Shown here: in pieces, positions 41,576 to 51,807 of the stretch
Numbering within the stretch: the first letter of the stretch is position 1
Layout of the letters: each line of letters begins with the position of its first letter
Source: Pseudomonas fulva
Lineage (GTDB): Bacteria; Pseudomonadota; Gammaproteobacteria; Pseudomonadales; Pseudomonadaceae
Assembly: GCF_023517795.1 (NCBI RefSeq)
Contig: NZ_CP082928.1
Location: 2,728,001 to 2,792,000 of the forward strand
Direction: 5' to 3'
Length of the DNA stretch: 64,000 nt
The notes under the pieces: generated by a model
The model's input: the letters and a program-made list of their open reading frames with translations, nothing else
What the model was told of the DNA's origin: nothing
Databases searched by the model: none
Made by a program: the position numbers and the translations under genes

Positions 41576-42670
41576 ATGGGACAGCGCACACCTCTTTACG
41601 ACCTGCACCTGGCGCTCGGCGCCAAGATGGTCGATTTCGGCGGCTGGGACATGCCGCTGCACTACGGCTCCCAGGTCGAGGAGCATCATCAGGTCCGCCG
41701 CGACTGCGGGGTGTTCGACGTCTCCCACATGACCGTGGTCGACGTGCAGGGCGCCGATGCCAGGCCGTATCTGCAGCGCCTGCTGGCCAACGACGTGGCG
41801 CGTCTGCAAAACCCGGGCAAGGCCCTCTACAGCGCCATGCTCAACGAACAGGGTGGGGTGATCGACGACCTGATCGTCTACCTGCTCGATACCGTCGAAG
41901 TACCGGCCTACCGGCTGGTGGTCAATGCCGCCACCCGCGACAAGGACCTGGCCTGGATGCGCGCCCACAGCAGCGAGTTCGCCGTCGAGTTGCGCGAGCG
42001 CAGCGACTTCGCGATGTTCGCCGTGCAAGGCCCCAAGGCCCGCGCCCGCACTGCCGAGCTGGTCAGCCAGGCACGTGCCGGCCTGATCCACGAGCTCAAG
42101 CCCTTCCAGGGCCTGCCCGATGGCGACTGGTTCATCGCCCGCACCGGCTACACCGGCGAGGACGGTCTGGAAATCATGCTACCGGCCGGCGAAGCCGTGG
42201 CGTTCTTCAACGACCTGGTCGGCGCCGGCATTTCCCCCATCGGCCTTGGTGCGCGCGACACCCTGCGCCTGGAGGCGGGCCTGAATCTCTATGGCCAGGA
42301 CATGGACGAGCAGGCCTCGCCGCTGGCCTGCAACCTGGCCTGGACGGTTGCCTGGGAGCCGGCCGGGCGTGCCTTCATCGGTCGCGAGGCCCTGCAGCGC
42401 CAGCACGCGGCTGGCGAACACCCGCGTCTGGTCGGTGTGGTGCTCGAGGAGCGTGGCGTGTTGCGTGCGCACCAGGTGGTGCGCGTCGACGGCGTCGGCG
42501 AAGGCGAGATCACCAGCGGCAGCTTCTCGCCGACCCTGGGCAAATCCATCGCGTTGGCCCGCGTACCGGCGAAGACCGGTGACCGCGCGGAAGTGGAAAT
42601 TCGCGGCAAGTGGTATCCGCTGCGCGTGGTGCAGCCGAGTTTCGTGCGCCATGGCAAGGTGTTGATCTAA
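41576..42670 (+). CDS. gcvT: Glycine cleavage system aminomethyltransferase (T protein)
   Basis: This is a 364-residue tetrahydrofolate-dependent T protein. It has [21 protein letters not shown] at the start, [15 protein letters not shown], the folate-site part [13 protein letters not shown], and [13 protein letters not shown]. It releases ammonia from the aminomethyl group on lipoyl-GcvH and forms methylene-THF. AAGGAG lies just upstream of the ATG at 41576. gcvH follows, but gcvP does not, unlike the gcvT1-H1-P1 order remembered from P. aeruginosa. Confidence 0.95.
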   Translation: MGQRTPLYDLHLALGAKMVDFGGWDMPLHYGSQVEEHHQVRRDCGVFDVSHMTVVDVQGADARPYLQRLLANDVARLQNPGKALYSAMLNEQGGVIDDLIVYLLDTVEVPAYRLVVNAATRDKDLAWMRAHSSEFAVELRERSDFAMFAVQGPKARARTAELVSQARAGLIHELKPFQGLPDGDWFIARTGYTGEDGLEIMLPAGEAVAFFNDLVGAGISPIGLGARDTLRLEAGLNLYGQDMDEQASPLACNLAWTVAWEPAGRAFIGREALQRQHAAGEHPRLVGVVLEERGVLRAHQVVRVDGVGEGEITSGSFSPTLGKSIALARVPAKTGDRAEVEIRGKWYPLRVVQPSFVRHGKVLI

Positions 42671-42752
42671 CGTCTACGCTGACGCGTCCGTGCGCGCCTG
42701 CTAAATTCCCCGGACGGCGCGGTCGCCGTCCTGTCTGATGAGGAACGACAAC

Positions 42753-43136
42753 ATGAGCTCTATCCCCGCCGATCTGCGTTACGCCACCAGCCACGAATGG
42801 GCACGCCTGGAAGCCGACGGCAGCGTGACCGTGGGCATCTCCGACCATGCACAGGAAGCGCTGGGTGATGTGGTGTTCATCGAGCTGCCGGAAATCGGCA
42901 AGGTGCTCGATGCGGGCCAGGAAGCCGGTGTGGTCGAGTCGGTGAAGGCCGCTTCCGACATCTACGCGCCAGTCGGTGGCGAAGTGATCGCCATCAACGA
43001 AGCCTTGGCCGACAGCCCGGAAAGCGTCAACAACGACCCATACGGCAGCTGGTTCTTCAAGTTGCAGCCCAGCGATGCCTCGCAACTGCAGAAGCTGCTG
43101 GACAGCGCGGGCTACCAAGCAAGTATCGACGGCTGA
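42753..43136 (+). CDS. gcvH: Glycine cleavage system H protein
   Basis: This is a 127-residue lipoyl carrier. The lipoylated lysine is in [18 protein letters not shown] (about residue 64) and the N-terminus has the usual [14 protein letters not shown]. It shuttles the aminomethyl intermediate between the P, T and L proteins. The start at 42753 has GAGGA eight bases upstream. It follows gcvT by 82 bp and is closed by a strong terminator. Confidence 0.96.
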   Translation: MSSIPADLRYATSHEWARLEADGSVTVGISDHAQEALGDVVFIELPEIGKVLDAGQEAGVVESVKAASDIYAPVGGEVIAINEALADSPESVNNDPYGSWFFKLQPSDASQLQKLLDSAGYQASIDG

Positions 43137-43147
43137 ATCCCAGACGA

Positions 43148-43173
43148 GAAAGCCGGCCCCTGGGCCGGCTTTC
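43148..43173 (+). terminator. Terminator of gcvT-gcvH
   Basis: GAAAGCCGGCCC and GGGCCGGCTTTC pair in a 12-bp stem with two loop bases and TTGTC after it. It begins 11 bp past the gcvH stop and sits before a convergent gene, so it may serve both. Confidence 0.85.
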
Positions 43174-43202
43174 TTGTCACTGCTGGGCAGTGGAGCGCTT
43201 CT

Positions 43203-43505
43203 TTACTGCTGGGCAGTGAGAATCGCGGTGGCCAGCTCCATGTCGCTGGCTTGCAGATCCGGGTTGTCGGTGCGGATCTTCTGCAGCGCCGCCTCCAGAT
43301 AAGGGCCGCGGATTTCGCCGTTGCTGGCGATATAGCTGCTGGCGTCATCCTGGGCGGGGACGATCATCTTGTTGTCCTTGAAGGTCAGGTAGGTCGACGC
43401 GGTGGTCGCCCCCGACGACAGGACGTCGCGCAGGTTGACGGCATGGACCTGGGTGGCAGCGGCCAGAAACAGGCCGGCGAGCAGCAACGAACTTGAACGG
43501 CGCAT
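43203..43505 (-). CDS. DUF2388 (TIGR02448) exported protein
   Basis: This is a 100-residue protein with a signal peptide (SSSLLLAGLFLAAATQVHA) and a mature part typical of DUF2388, a family almost limited to pseudomonads: SSGATTASTYLTFKDNKMIV, DDASSYIASNGEIRGPYLEA and MELATAILTAQQ. A good Shine-Dalgarno (AAGGAG) precedes the ATG. The family has no known function. It lies downstream of the chemoreceptor gene in the same direction. Confidence 0.88.
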   Translation of the reverse strand: MRRSSSLLLAGLFLAAATQVHAVNLRDVLSSGATTASTYLTFKDNKMIVPAQDDASSYIASNGEIRGPYLEAALQKIRTDNPDLQASDMELATAILTAQQ

Positions 43506-43608
43506 GGCAATGACTCCTTGTGGGTTTTCCTCTCCTTGAGAGTCGGGCCACGGGCTACTGGTTCCACCGGCTTGCGGGGCAACAGCCAGGGTTGCCGCCA
43601 CCTGCACG

Positions 43609-45216
43609 CTAGAGCTCGAAGCGCCTGACCGAGGCCTGCATGGCCTGGGCGGAGTTGTCCATCTGCACCAGCATCTGCGCCAGTTCCTGCATGGCCCGGT
43701 TGTTGCGCTGGGCCACCTCGCTGATCATTTCCACCCGCTCGGCGACTTCGTTGCTGGCCTTGGACTGCTCGGTGATGGTGTGGGCGATCTCGTCGACCAT
43801 CTGCGCCGAGCGCTGCACGCCCTGGCGAATCTCGGTGATCGAGGCATTGGCCTGGCGAGCCATGCCGACGCCCTCGCCGACCCGGTTGACCCCGGCGTCC
43901 ATGCTCTTCACCGCCTGGGCGGTGGATTCGCGGATGCGCTGGATCATCGCGGTGATTTCCTCGGTCGACTGCGCGGTACGGGCCGCCAGGCCGCGGACTT
44001 CATCGGCCACCACGGCGAAACCGCGGCCGGCTTCCCCGGCACGCGCCGCCTCGATGGCGGCGTTGAGCGCCAGCAGGTTGGTCTGTTCGGCAATGCCGCG
44101 GATCACCTGGATGATCGAGTCGATTTCCTCGGATGACTGGCCCAGCACGGTGACGGTCTGCGACGACTGATTGACCGCATCGGCAATGTGGTTCATGCCA
44201 TCGACCACGCCGACGATCACCTGCCCGCCGCTGGTGGTCAGCTGTTCGGACTGCTCGGCAATGTCCCGGGCGCTGCGGGTGTGTTCGGCGATCTGGGCGA
44301 TATTGCCGATCATCTGTTCCATGGCGGCGGCCATGCTGGTGGCACCTTCGGCCTGTTCGCTGGCGCCGCGTGCCACTTCGCTGGAGGTCTGGCTCAGGTG
44401 CTGGGAGGCGCGGCGCAATTCCTCGCTCTCGGTGCGGATGGTTTCGATCATCTGCCGCAGGCTGGCCTGCATGTCGGCCAGGCTCTGCTGCAATTGGCCG
44501 GCTTCGTCGCGGCTGTCGACGCTGATGGGCGCGCGCAGATTGCCCTGAGCCATGGCGCGCGCGGCCTGGATGATCTTGGCCAGGGGCTGCAGCACCGAGC
44601 GCAGCAACTGCCGGGTGATCGCCAGGATCAACAGGCAGGCGACGCCCAGGCTGCCCCATTGCCACCAGGAGGCCTGCTGCACCACGGCTTCGGTTTGTGC
44701 GCGGGTCTGGGCGACGCTGGCTTCGATCTGCTCGCTGATCGCTTCGTTGCGCACTTCCAGTTCGGCGAAGCTGCGCGAGAAGTCGGCCATCAGCGCGCGC
44801 GCCGCCACCGGGTCGACGAGGGCCTGTTCGACGATGCGGGTGGCCGACTGAATGTAGGCCTCCAGCACCGGACCAACCTCGTCGATGGCCTGTCGAATGT
44901 CCGGGGCCAGCGGCAATGCCGCATTCTTGGCCATGGCCTGGCGAAAGCGCGCACTGTGTTCCTCGAGATCGTCGCGGGCCTGGGCGGCGGCTGCGGCATC
45001 GCCGGGAGCGGTGAGAAAGGCGCCGAGCACGTCGGCGCGCAGGGCGTCGTGCATCATGTCGCCATCCATGTGGTGGCGCAGGGCATTGGCATTGATTTCG
45101 TTGGCCGCCAGGGCCTCACCCAACTGCGCCTGGCCCCACAGGCCGATGCCTCCGACCAGAAGCGTGGCAACGATACTGACGGCCCCACAGGCGAGCATCT
45201 TCTGGCGGATATTCAT
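43609..45216 (-). CDS. Methyl-accepting chemotaxis protein
   Basis: This is a 535-residue receptor: TM1 at residues ~8-27, a periplasmic helical sensor of ~155 residues (four-helix-bundle type, with no PAS/Cache features), TM2 at ~184-200, a HAMP domain to ~255, and a signalling domain with the conserved tip at ~376-400 ([20 protein letters not shown]). There is no C-terminal NWETF-type CheR-binding pentapeptide. It signals to CheA/CheW. The ligand is unknown. The start at 45216 gives a normal membrane receptor; the frame is open much further but that part is out-of-family. Confidence 0.92.
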   Translation of the reverse strand: MNIRQKMLACGAVSIVATLLVGGIGLWGQAQLGEALAANEINANALRHHMDGDMMHDALRADVLGAFLTAPGDAAAAAQARDDLEEHSARFRQAMAKNAALPLAPDIRQAIDEVGPVLEAYIQSATRIVEQALVDPVAARALMADFSRSFAELEVRNEAISEQIEASVAQTRAQTEAVVQQASWWQWGSLGVACLLILAITRQLLRSVLQPLAKIIQAARAMAQGNLRAPISVDSRDEAGQLQQSLADMQASLRQMIETIRTESEELRRASQHLSQTSSEVARGASEQAEGATSMAAAMEQMIGNIAQIAEHTRSARDIAEQSEQLTTSGGQVIVGVVDGMNHIADAVNQSSQTVTVLGQSSEEIDSIIQVIRGIAEQTNLLALNAAIEAARAGEAGRGFAVVADEVRGLAARTAQSTEEITAMIQRIRESTAQAVKSMDAGVNRVGEGVGMARQANASITEIRQGVQRSAQMVDEIAHTITEQSKASNEVAERVEMISEVAQRNNRAMQELAQMLVQMDNSAQAMQASVRRFEL

Positions 45217-45266
45217 GGCGCCGCTCCTGGCGTAGGCGGGCTTCCCTGGGCCCGCGTTCGCGCAGA

Positions 45267-47051
45267 TTAGCGCTGCTCGCTTTGCGGTGTCACGCGCAAT
45301 ACCTCTTCGAGTGTGGTCTGCCCGGCGGCGATCTTTTGCGCACCGGAAAGGCGCAGGCTGCGCATGCCATCCTTGAAGGCCTGGCGGCGTAGCGGCGTGA
45401 GGTCGGTATCGGCGCTGATCAAGGGTTTCAGGCTGTCGTTCAGCAGCATGATCTCGTACACCCCGGCGCGTCCGCGGTAGCCGGTTTCCCGGCATTCGAC
45501 ACAGCCCACGGCGCGGTGTGCGCCGGTTGGCAGCGGGGCGTTCCAGGGGCGGGTCAGTTCCTGCCAGTCGGCCTCGTCGAACTCCACCGGCGCCTTGCAG
45601 TGCGGGCACAGGGTGCGCACCAGGCGCTGGGCCATGACACCCAGCAAGGTCGCCTTGAGCAGGTAGTGCGGCACGCCCAGTTCGAGCAGACGGGTAATGG
45701 CGCTCGGCGCGTCGTTGGTGTGCAGGGTGGAGAGCACCAGGTGACCGGTCAATGCCGCCTGGATGGCCATCTCGGCGGTTTCCAGGTCGCGGATCTCGCC
45801 GACCATGATGATGTCCGGGTCCTGGCGCATCAGCGCGCGTACGCCGCTGGCGAAGGTCAGGTCGATGTTGTGCTGCACCTGCATCTGGTTGAAGGCGCCC
45901 TCGATCATCTCGATGGGGTCTTCGATGGTGCACACGTTCACTTCCTCGGTGGCCAGCTGCTTGAGGGTGGTGTACAGCGTGGTGGTCTTGCCCGAGCCAG
46001 TGGGGCCGGTGACCAGGATGATGCCGTTGGGCTGGCGGGTCATGCTTTCCCAGCGCTTGAGGTCATCGGGGCTGAAGCCCAGTTGGTCGAAACCGCGCAG
46101 CAGCACGTCGGGGTCGAAGATGCGCATCACCATCTTCTCGCCGAAGGCGGTAGGCAGGGTCGACAGGCGCAGTTCCACCTCGTTGCCGGCCGGCGTCTTG
46201 GTCTTCACCCGGCCGTCCTGGGGTTTGCGCTTTTCGGCGACGTTCATCCGGCCCAGGGTCTTCAGGCGGCTGACGATGGCCATGGTGACCTGGGCGGGGA
46301 ACTGGTAGACGGTGTGCAGCACGCCGTCGATACGAAAGCGTACGCTGCCCTGTTCGCGGCGCGGCTCGATATGGATGTCGCTGGCGCGTTGCTGGAAGGC
46401 GTACTGGAACAGCCAGTCGACGATGTTCACCACGTGGGCATCGTTGGCGTCCGGCTCCTGATCCTGGGCGCCGAGGTTGAGCAGTTGCTCGAAGTTGCCG
46501 ACGTTGCTGATCTTCGCATCGCTGTTGGTGGCGCCGCTGACCGAGCGGGCCAGGCGGTAGAACTCCACGGTGAAGCGCTGGATGTCCGCCGGGTTGGCCA
46601 CCACGCGCTTGATCGGCCGCTTGAGCACGTGGACGAGGTTGGCCTCCCAGCTGTGCATGAACGGCTGGGCGCTGGCAATGGTCACCGCCTCGGCACTCAC
46701 CGCCACGGCAAGGATCCTGTGGCGCTGGGCGAAGGCGTAGGACATCAGCGGGGTGACCGCCGCGGCGTCGATCTTCAGCGGGTCGATGCGCATGTAGGGC
46801 TGCCCGGCCAGCTGGGCCAGCCAGAGGGTCAGGCTTTCCAGGTCGAGAACGCGGCCCGGGCGCGACTGATCCTCGAGTTGCTGGGCAGCCAGGAACTCCA
46901 GCGGGTGCAGGTCGGTATTGGCGCCACTGCGGCGGATCGCCAGGCACTGCTCGGCGCTTTCCTGGGCGATGCGTCCCTGGCCGACCAGCTCGCGCAACAG
47001 TTCGTTGAGGTCCAGCAGGCGGTCGGCGGCGGCAGGCGAAAGGCTGGACAT
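45267..47051 (-). CDS. GspE/PulE-type secretion ATPase, orphan
   Basis: This is a 594-residue type II/IV secretion ATPase. It has an N-terminal MshEN/GspE-N-like region, the Asp-box part SDIHIEP at residues 224-230, Walker [11 protein letters not shown] at 349-358, and a zinc site with CPHC and, about 30 residues on, CVEC. Such ATPases drive pilus or pseudopilus assembly from the cytoplasmic face. No gspF, pilin or other secretion gene is near, as for its homologue in P. aeruginosa, so its assembly partner is unknown. CAGGAG precedes the ATG. Confidence 0.92.
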   Translation of the reverse strand: MSSLSPAAADRLLDLNELLRELVGQGRIAQESAEQCLAIRRSGANTDLHPLEFLAAQQLEDQSRPGRVLDLESLTLWLAQLAGQPYMRIDPLKIDAAAVTPLMSYAFAQRHRILAVAVSAEAVTIASAQPFMHSWEANLVHVLKRPIKRVVANPADIQRFTVEFYRLARSVSGATNSDAKISNVGNFEQLLNLGAQDQEPDANDAHVVNIVDWLFQYAFQQRASDIHIEPRREQGSVRFRIDGVLHTVYQFPAQVTMAIVSRLKTLGRMNVAEKRKPQDGRVKTKTPAGNEVELRLSTLPTAFGEKMVMRIFDPDVLLRGFDQLGFSPDDLKRWESMTRQPNGIILVTGPTGSGKTTTLYTTLKQLATEEVNVCTIEDPIEMIEGAFNQMQVQHNIDLTFASGVRALMRQDPDIIMVGEIRDLETAEMAIQAALTGHLVLSTLHTNDAPSAITRLLELGVPHYLLKATLLGVMAQRLVRTLCPHCKAPVEFDEADWQELTRPWNAPLPTGAHRAVGCVECRETGYRGRAGVYEIMLLNDSLKPLISADTDLTPLRRQAFKDGMRSLRLSGAQKIAAGQTTLEEVLRVTPQSEQR

Positions 47052-47141
47052 GCGGGCTCCTGATGGCGACGTATTCTAATAACGCTAGCAGCATGCCTGA
47101 TTGAACCGGCGCCGACTAAGCGCCGGTTCAAGGTTCAGCTA

Positions 47142-47873
47142 TCAGGCCTGCGGCCTGGGTGGTTGCTCGTCAGCCGGCGGCAACTGCTGCGGCGTGGCTG
47201 GCGCCTCGCTGTCGCGGCCATCTTCCAGGCTCTGCGCCGGCAGGGAGGGCGGCGGCGTGAGGCCCATGGACACATAGATGCTGGTCAGCGCGTCGACGCC
47301 CATGTTGGCCGGCTTCACCCATTCGGCCGGCACGTAGAGCAGGCCGCCGCCAACCGGAATCGGCGCCGTCGGCACCAGGATCGCCAGGTGCGGGCGGCCT
47401 TCCAGCTCCACCGTCTCGGAGGTCGGCTGCAGGGCCAGCACCGCCACCCCATCGCCGCCGCCGAAGAAGCACCACACCGGGCGCATGCTGGTGATGTCGG
47501 TGTTCTTCTTGTCGAGCAGGCCGACGAAGCGGTCGGCCAGGTTGTAGAAGTTGCCGATCAGCGGGGTACGCCGCAGGGTCACGTCGATCAGCCAGCCGAG
47601 CGGGCGGCGCAGGCCCAGTTTCACCGCCAGGCCGAGGGGATAGAGGCTGATCAGCAGCACCAGGGTACCGAGCAGGTAGGCCAGGTAGGGGTTGCTGGCG
47701 AACGGCGTGCCGAGCGCAGCGAACAGCCGGCCGATGGCCGTGGACGGGCCGATCAGGTTATTGAGCAGGCTGACCAGCCAGGCCAGCACCACCATGGTCA
47801 GGGCCAGGGGCAGCAGCGCCAGCAGGCCGGTGAGCCAGGTGGCGGCGATGGATTTCAGGCTGAGTTTGAACAT
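47142..47873 (-). CDS. DUF502 membrane protein
   Basis: This is a 243-residue inner-membrane protein of the DUF502 family. Two strong helices come early (TWLTGLLALLPLALTMVVLAWL and the LAYLLGTLVLLISLYPLGLAV region), then IDVTLRRTPLIGNFYNLADR and the soluble part ILVPTAPIPVGGGLLYVPAEWV. The C-terminal ~40 residues are Pro/Gln-rich and disordered. Function unknown. It stands with the CYTH-CHAD gene downstream on the same strand. Confidence 0.88.
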   Translation of the reverse strand: MFKLSLKSIAATWLTGLLALLPLALTMVVLAWLVSLLNNLIGPSTAIGRLFAALGTPFASNPYLAYLLGTLVLLISLYPLGLAVKLGLRRPLGWLIDVTLRRTPLIGNFYNLADRFVGLLDKKNTDITSMRPVWCFFGGGDGVAVLALQPTSETVELEGRPHLAILVPTAPIPVGGGLLYVPAEWVKPANMGVDALTSIYVSMGLTPPPSLPAQSLEDGRDSEAPATPQQLPPADEQPPRPQA

Positions 47874-47927
47874 CGAGGGGCATCCTGTCGTCGAGCGGGG
47901 CAGGTGGGGGGCCACCTGCCGTGTGCA

Positions 47928-49298
47928 TCAGCCGTTCTTCAGCAGCGCTTTCCAGGGCTTGAGGCTCATGATGATCTGCGCCTGGGTCATGCGCGCCTCC
48001 AGTTCCTCTGGACTCAGCGGGCGCTTGGCCAGTTCAGCCAGTTTGTTGAGCTCGCCGAACAGCCGGTCGGTCTCGGCAACGTCGAGCGTGCCGCGGGCCA
48101 GGTGCAGCCAGAGCAGCAGGCGCTCCAGGCGCGGCAGTTGCTCGGCCAGGTCCTCGGGCTGCTGCTGGTAGCGCTTGAGTTGCAGGTCGCGGCCTTCTTC
48201 GGCGAAGAAGGTCGGCAGCCAGCTTTGCAGCGCCGCGGCGCCCTGGCGATCGCCACGCTTGTTGCGCGCGCTGGTCCAGCTGCGGGCCAGCAGCCAGCGC
48301 GAGGTGTTCAGCGAGAACCGGCCCCAGCGGGTCTGCGCCAGTTCGGCGGCGAACTGGGCCGGCGCCTCCTGGCGCGCGGCGTCGTCCTGCTGACCGGCCT
48401 GTACCCGGGGGCGCCAGTCTTCCAGCAGGGCATCGAGTACCTGGCGCAGTTCGCTGGTGCTGGCCCGCGGGGCGGCCTGGCCGAGGCTGCCGAACAGGGC
48501 GCGCAGCTCCACCAGGCAGTCCAGCCAGTCGACCAGCAGGCGCCAGTGGCCGTTGTGGCGGTACTGTTCGGCCAGGCGCTGGCTGCTGCCGAGCAGGAAC
48601 CAGCCGATGGCGGCCACGGCGTCGTCCAGGCTCTGCTCGGCATCCAGTTGCGGGGTGGGGAGTTGCAGGCCGTAGCTGGCCTCGTCGAACAGGCGGTAGC
48701 CGCGCTCGGCCTTGCTGATGTCGCAGGGCATCAAGGGCAGGTCGGCGGCCAGCTCGGCGGCCAGTTCCAGCAGCGCCTCGGGCTCGCCCTGGCGCAGCTC
48801 CAGTTCCAGTTCGCAGATTTCTTCCTGTTGCTTGCCGGCGATCACCTTGCCCAGGTCCAGCGCCGCCTCGATGACCACCCGAGCCTTGCCGCGGCCCCAG
48901 GCGATCTCGGCGCGCTGGCGCACGAAGTCGGTGGTGAAGATCGGCTTGAGCTGCTTCTTGTCCAGCTCGGCCAGGGCGGCCGGCCAGCAGCTGTCATCGA
49001 GTTTCTTGAGATCCAGCTTGGCCTTGCTCAGGTACCAGTCCCACTCGTTGCGCTCCGACAGTCCGGCCACGCTCTGGCCGCGGCTCTTGAGGGTCTGGAT
49101 GATCTGCTCGCCATCCTTGCGCAGGCGCAGGGCTACCCGGGCGGCTGCGAGGTCGCGGGCCTCGGTGTCGAAATACTGGTTGAACAGCTCGCTCGTCTCC
49201 CAGCCGGCCTTGCTGCGTTTCTTCAGCAGCGGGTGGGATTGCAGGGCGGCCAGGGTTTCGCGACTGGCGCGCAGTTTGATTTCGGTTTCTTTATTCAT
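47928..49298 (-). CDS. CYTH-CHAD domain protein (inorganic triphosphatase type)
   Basis: This is a 456-residue two-domain protein. An N-terminal CYTH domain (residues 1-200) starts with the diagnostic NKETEIKLRA (ExExK), and a C-terminal CHAD domain of helices is rich in conserved Lys, Arg and His. CYTH enzymes hydrolyse triphosphate or related compounds; CHAD domains bind polyphosphate. The next genes, DUF47 and pit, are for phosphate, so a role in phosphate or polyphosphate balance fits. Start at 49298 is the family start. Confidence 0.9.
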   Translation of the reverse strand: MNKETEIKLRASRETLAALQSHPLLKKRSKAGWETSELFNQYFDTEARDLAAARVALRLRKDGEQIIQTLKSRGQSVAGLSERNEWDWYLSKAKLDLKKLDDSCWPAALAELDKKQLKPIFTTDFVRQRAEIAWGRGKARVVIEAALDLGKVIAGKQQEEICELELELRQGEPEALLELAAELAADLPLMPCDISKAERGYRLFDEASYGLQLPTPQLDAEQSLDDAVAAIGWFLLGSSQRLAEQYRHNGHWRLLVDWLDCLVELRALFGSLGQAAPRASTSELRQVLDALLEDWRPRVQAGQQDDAARQEAPAQFAAELAQTRWGRFSLNTSRWLLARSWTSARNKRGDRQGAAALQSWLPTFFAEEGRDLQLKRYQQQPEDLAEQLPRLERLLLWLHLARGTLDVAETDRLFGELNKLAELAKRPLSPEELEARMTQAQIIMSLKPWKALLKNG

Positions 49299-49597
49299 TG
49301 CGAGGGCTCGGTGAAGCGGCGACGGCGGCGGGGGTTGCACGGTGCGAGGCGTTGCCTCGCACGTTAGGCCGTACAGGGTAGAGGAAAAGCGCGGCGGATG
49401 CAGGTCGGCGAGTGCCACCGACGCCTGGGAGTGAGGTGCCTGAAATATTCATGTGGCTAGTTTCCCCGAAGTTAATCTGTTTTTCGTGGGAAATAAGTGA
49501 CGAAATACGACTTTATTACCATCAGATGACACGTGCTGGCCTGCTCAGGATGTCATCCGTATACTTGCCGCCTCTTTGACAGACAGGGGTCACCCCC

Positions 49598-50278
49598 ATG
49601 CCAAGCAATCCGTTCATCAGCAGCCTGTTCGGCCGCTCACCGATCGGGCCGATGCAACAGCATATCGCCAAGGCTCACGAATGCGCCGCCAACCTGGTGC
49701 CATTCTTCGAGGCGGTGATGGCCGAAGACTGGACGCGGGTCGAGCAGGTGCAACAGGCGATGGTGCGCCTGGAGAACGAGGCGGACAAGCTCAAGAAGAA
49801 CGTGCGCATGCACCTGCCCAAGAGCCTGTTCCTGCCGGTGCCACGTTCCGACCTGCTGGAGTTGCTGAGCACCCAGGACAAGGTCGCCAACCGGGCCAAG
49901 GATATCGCCGGGTTGATGCTGGGCCGTTCCATGACCATTCCTACCGATCTGCAGCCGCTGATGCTGGCGTACGTGCAGCGGTGCGTGGACGCCAGTGCCC
50001 AGGCACTCAAGGCGATGAAGGAGCTGGATTCGCTGCTCGAGGCCGGTTTCGCCGGTCGTGAGGCCACCCTGGTCGAGCGCATGGTCGAGGAACTCGAGGA
50101 AATCGAGCGCGAAACCGACCGCCAGCAGATCGAGGTGCGCCGCACCTTGTTCAAACTGGAAAAGGATCTTCCCGCAGTCGATGTGATGTTCCTCTACCGG
50201 ATCATCGACTGGGTCGGAGACATTGCCGATCGCGCCGAGCGCGTGGGCAACCGACTGGAACAACTGCTGGCGCGCTGA
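49598..50278 (+). CDS. DUF47 (PhoU-like) phosphate transport regulator
   Basis: This is a 226-residue helical PhoU-like protein of the DUF47 family: FGRSPIGPMQQHIAKAHECA at the start, VRMHLPKSLFLPVPRSDLLE and FLYRIIDWVGDIADRAERVG near the end. These proteins regulate the Pit phosphate carrier encoded just downstream (38 bp). The 300 bp before it is divergent from the CYTH gene and has a TATACT -10-like hexamer at 49560, but I see no PhoB box. Confidence 0.92.
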   Translation: MPSNPFISSLFGRSPIGPMQQHIAKAHECAANLVPFFEAVMAEDWTRVEQVQQAMVRLENEADKLKKNVRMHLPKSLFLPVPRSDLLELLSTQDKVANRAKDIAGLMLGRSMTIPTDLQPLMLAYVQRCVDASAQALKAMKELDSLLEAGFAGREATLVERMVEELEEIERETDRQQIEVRRTLFKLEKDLPAVDVMFLYRIIDWVGDIADRAERVGNRLEQLLAR

Positions 50279-50316
50279 GCCGCCAGCATCCTTTCTGGGT
50301 TTACAGGTAAATCTCT

Positions 50317-51582
50317 ATGTCTCTTGTCGCGGACTACGGTTTCGTACTCCTCGTGATGGCCTGCTGCTTTGGTTTGTTCATGGCGTGGGGCGTTGGTGCC
50401 AATGATGTGTCCAATGCCATGGGTACTTCGGTGGGTGCCAAGGCGCTGACCATCAAGCAGGCGATCCTGATCGCCATGGTCTTCGAATTCTGCGGTGCCT
50501 ATCTGGCCGGTGGTCAGGTCACCGAAACCATCAAGAACGGCATCGTCGATGCCTCGGTGATCCCCGCCGACATGTTCGTGCTGGGCATGATGGCCTCGCT
50601 GTTGTCGGCCGGTACCTGGCTGCTGATCGCCTCGATCCGCGGCTGGCCGGTGTCCACCACCCACTCGATCGTCGGCGCGATCATCGGCTTCGCCTCGGTC
50701 AGCGTGTCGGTCGATGCGGTGAACTGGGGCGGCCTGGTGCCCATCGTTTCCAGCTGGGTGGTCACCCCGTTCATCTCCGGCCTGCTGGCCTTCGGCCTGT
50801 TCATGAGCGTGCAGTGGCTGATCTTCGACACCGAGGATCCGTTTCGCAACGCCAAGCGCTGGGTGCCGGTGTACATGTTCCTGACCGGCTTCATGCTGGC
50901 GCTGATGACCTTCACCAAGGGCCTCAAGCACGTCGGCCTGAACTTCACCACCGGCCAGAGCATTCTGCTGTCCGCCGGCGTCGGCCTGCTGGTGGCCGGC
51001 CTGGGCATCCTGCTGCTGCGCCGCATCAAGCTGGACGAGGAAGCCGACAAGGACTTCCACTTCGCCAGCGTCGAGAAGGTCTTCGCGGTGCTGATGATCT
51101 TCACCGCCTGCTCCATGGCCTTCGCCCACGGCGCCAGTGACGTTTCCAACGCCGTCGGCCCGCTGGCCGCGGTGGTCGGGGTAATCGAGGCGGGTGGCGA
51201 CATGGCCATCGGCGGCCAGTCCTCGGTACCCGGCTGGGTGCTGCTGATGGGCGCCGTGGGTATCGTCATCGGCCTGGCCACCTATGGCTGGAAGGTGATC
51301 GCCACCATCGGCAAGAAGATCACCCAGCTGACCCCGAGCCGCGGTTTCGCCGCCGAGCTGGCCACCGCCGCCACCGTGGTCGCCGCTTCGGGCATCGGCC
51401 TGCCGATCTCCACCACCCATACGCTGGTCGGCGCGGTACTGGGCATCGGCATGGCGCGGGGCATCGGCGCGCTCAACCTGGCGGTGGTCGGGCGCATCTT
51501 CACCTCCTGGGTGGTGACCCTGCCGATTGGTGCAGCGCTGGCGATCATTTATCTCGAAATCTTCATGCTGATCTTCCTGTGA
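50317..51582 (+). CDS. pit: Pit-family low-affinity phosphate transporter
   Basis: This is a 421-residue PiT carrier with ten or so helices. The two family signatures are present as GANDVSNAMGTSVGAKAL near residue 29 and AHGASDVSNAVGPLAAV near residue 270, and each half has a SWPVSTTH-type motif (WPVSTTHSIVGAI, LPISTTHTLVGAV). It imports phosphate, as a metal complex, with protons. It is paired with the DUF47 regulator. Confidence 0.94.
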   Translation: MSLVADYGFVLLVMACCFGLFMAWGVGANDVSNAMGTSVGAKALTIKQAILIAMVFEFCGAYLAGGQVTETIKNGIVDASVIPADMFVLGMMASLLSAGTWLLIASIRGWPVSTTHSIVGAIIGFASVSVSVDAVNWGGLVPIVSSWVVTPFISGLLAFGLFMSVQWLIFDTEDPFRNAKRWVPVYMFLTGFMLALMTFTKGLKHVGLNFTTGQSILLSAGVGLLVAGLGILLLRRIKLDEEADKDFHFASVEKVFAVLMIFTACSMAFAHGASDVSNAVGPLAAVVGVIEAGGDMAIGGQSSVPGWVLLMGAVGIVIGLATYGWKVIATIGKKITQLTPSRGFAAELATAATVVAASGIGLPISTTHTLVGAVLGIGMARGIGALNLAVVGRIFTSWVVTLPIGAALAIIYLEIFMLIFL

Positions 51583-51628
51583 TCCTTTGACGGTCTGCTG
51601 CACGGCCGTCAATGAGCAGAGTCCTTGG

Positions 51629-51711
51629 GTAGGAGGGGCCGGGCGGCGATCCGCTTTAGCCCCGAGCGCTTTGTAACCCGATGAAAAGCTCGTGGCTAAA
51701 GCCACTCCTAC
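51629..51711. repeat. REP-like inverted repeat
   Basis: GTAGGAG at the left and CTCCTAC at the right bound the element. Inner arms GGCTAAAGCC and GCTTTAGCCCCGAGCG also pair. The sequence family (GTAGGAGxGGCTTTAGCC) is common between genes in Pseudomonas. It lies between pit and argE. Confidence 0.7.
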
Positions 51712-51807
51712 CCGATTGCCGGCCCTGAAAAACAGCGATTCTCCATTGGCGGTTCTCGCCGGCAACGCTTCACTCTATGATGAGGCGACCGACCCGAGAG
51801 AGCCGCC

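Noticed and set aside
49440..49597. PhoB box in front of the DUF47-pit genes
   Set aside because: No pair of CTGTCAT-like heptamers with correct spacing could be found; only a lone TATACT hexamer is present.
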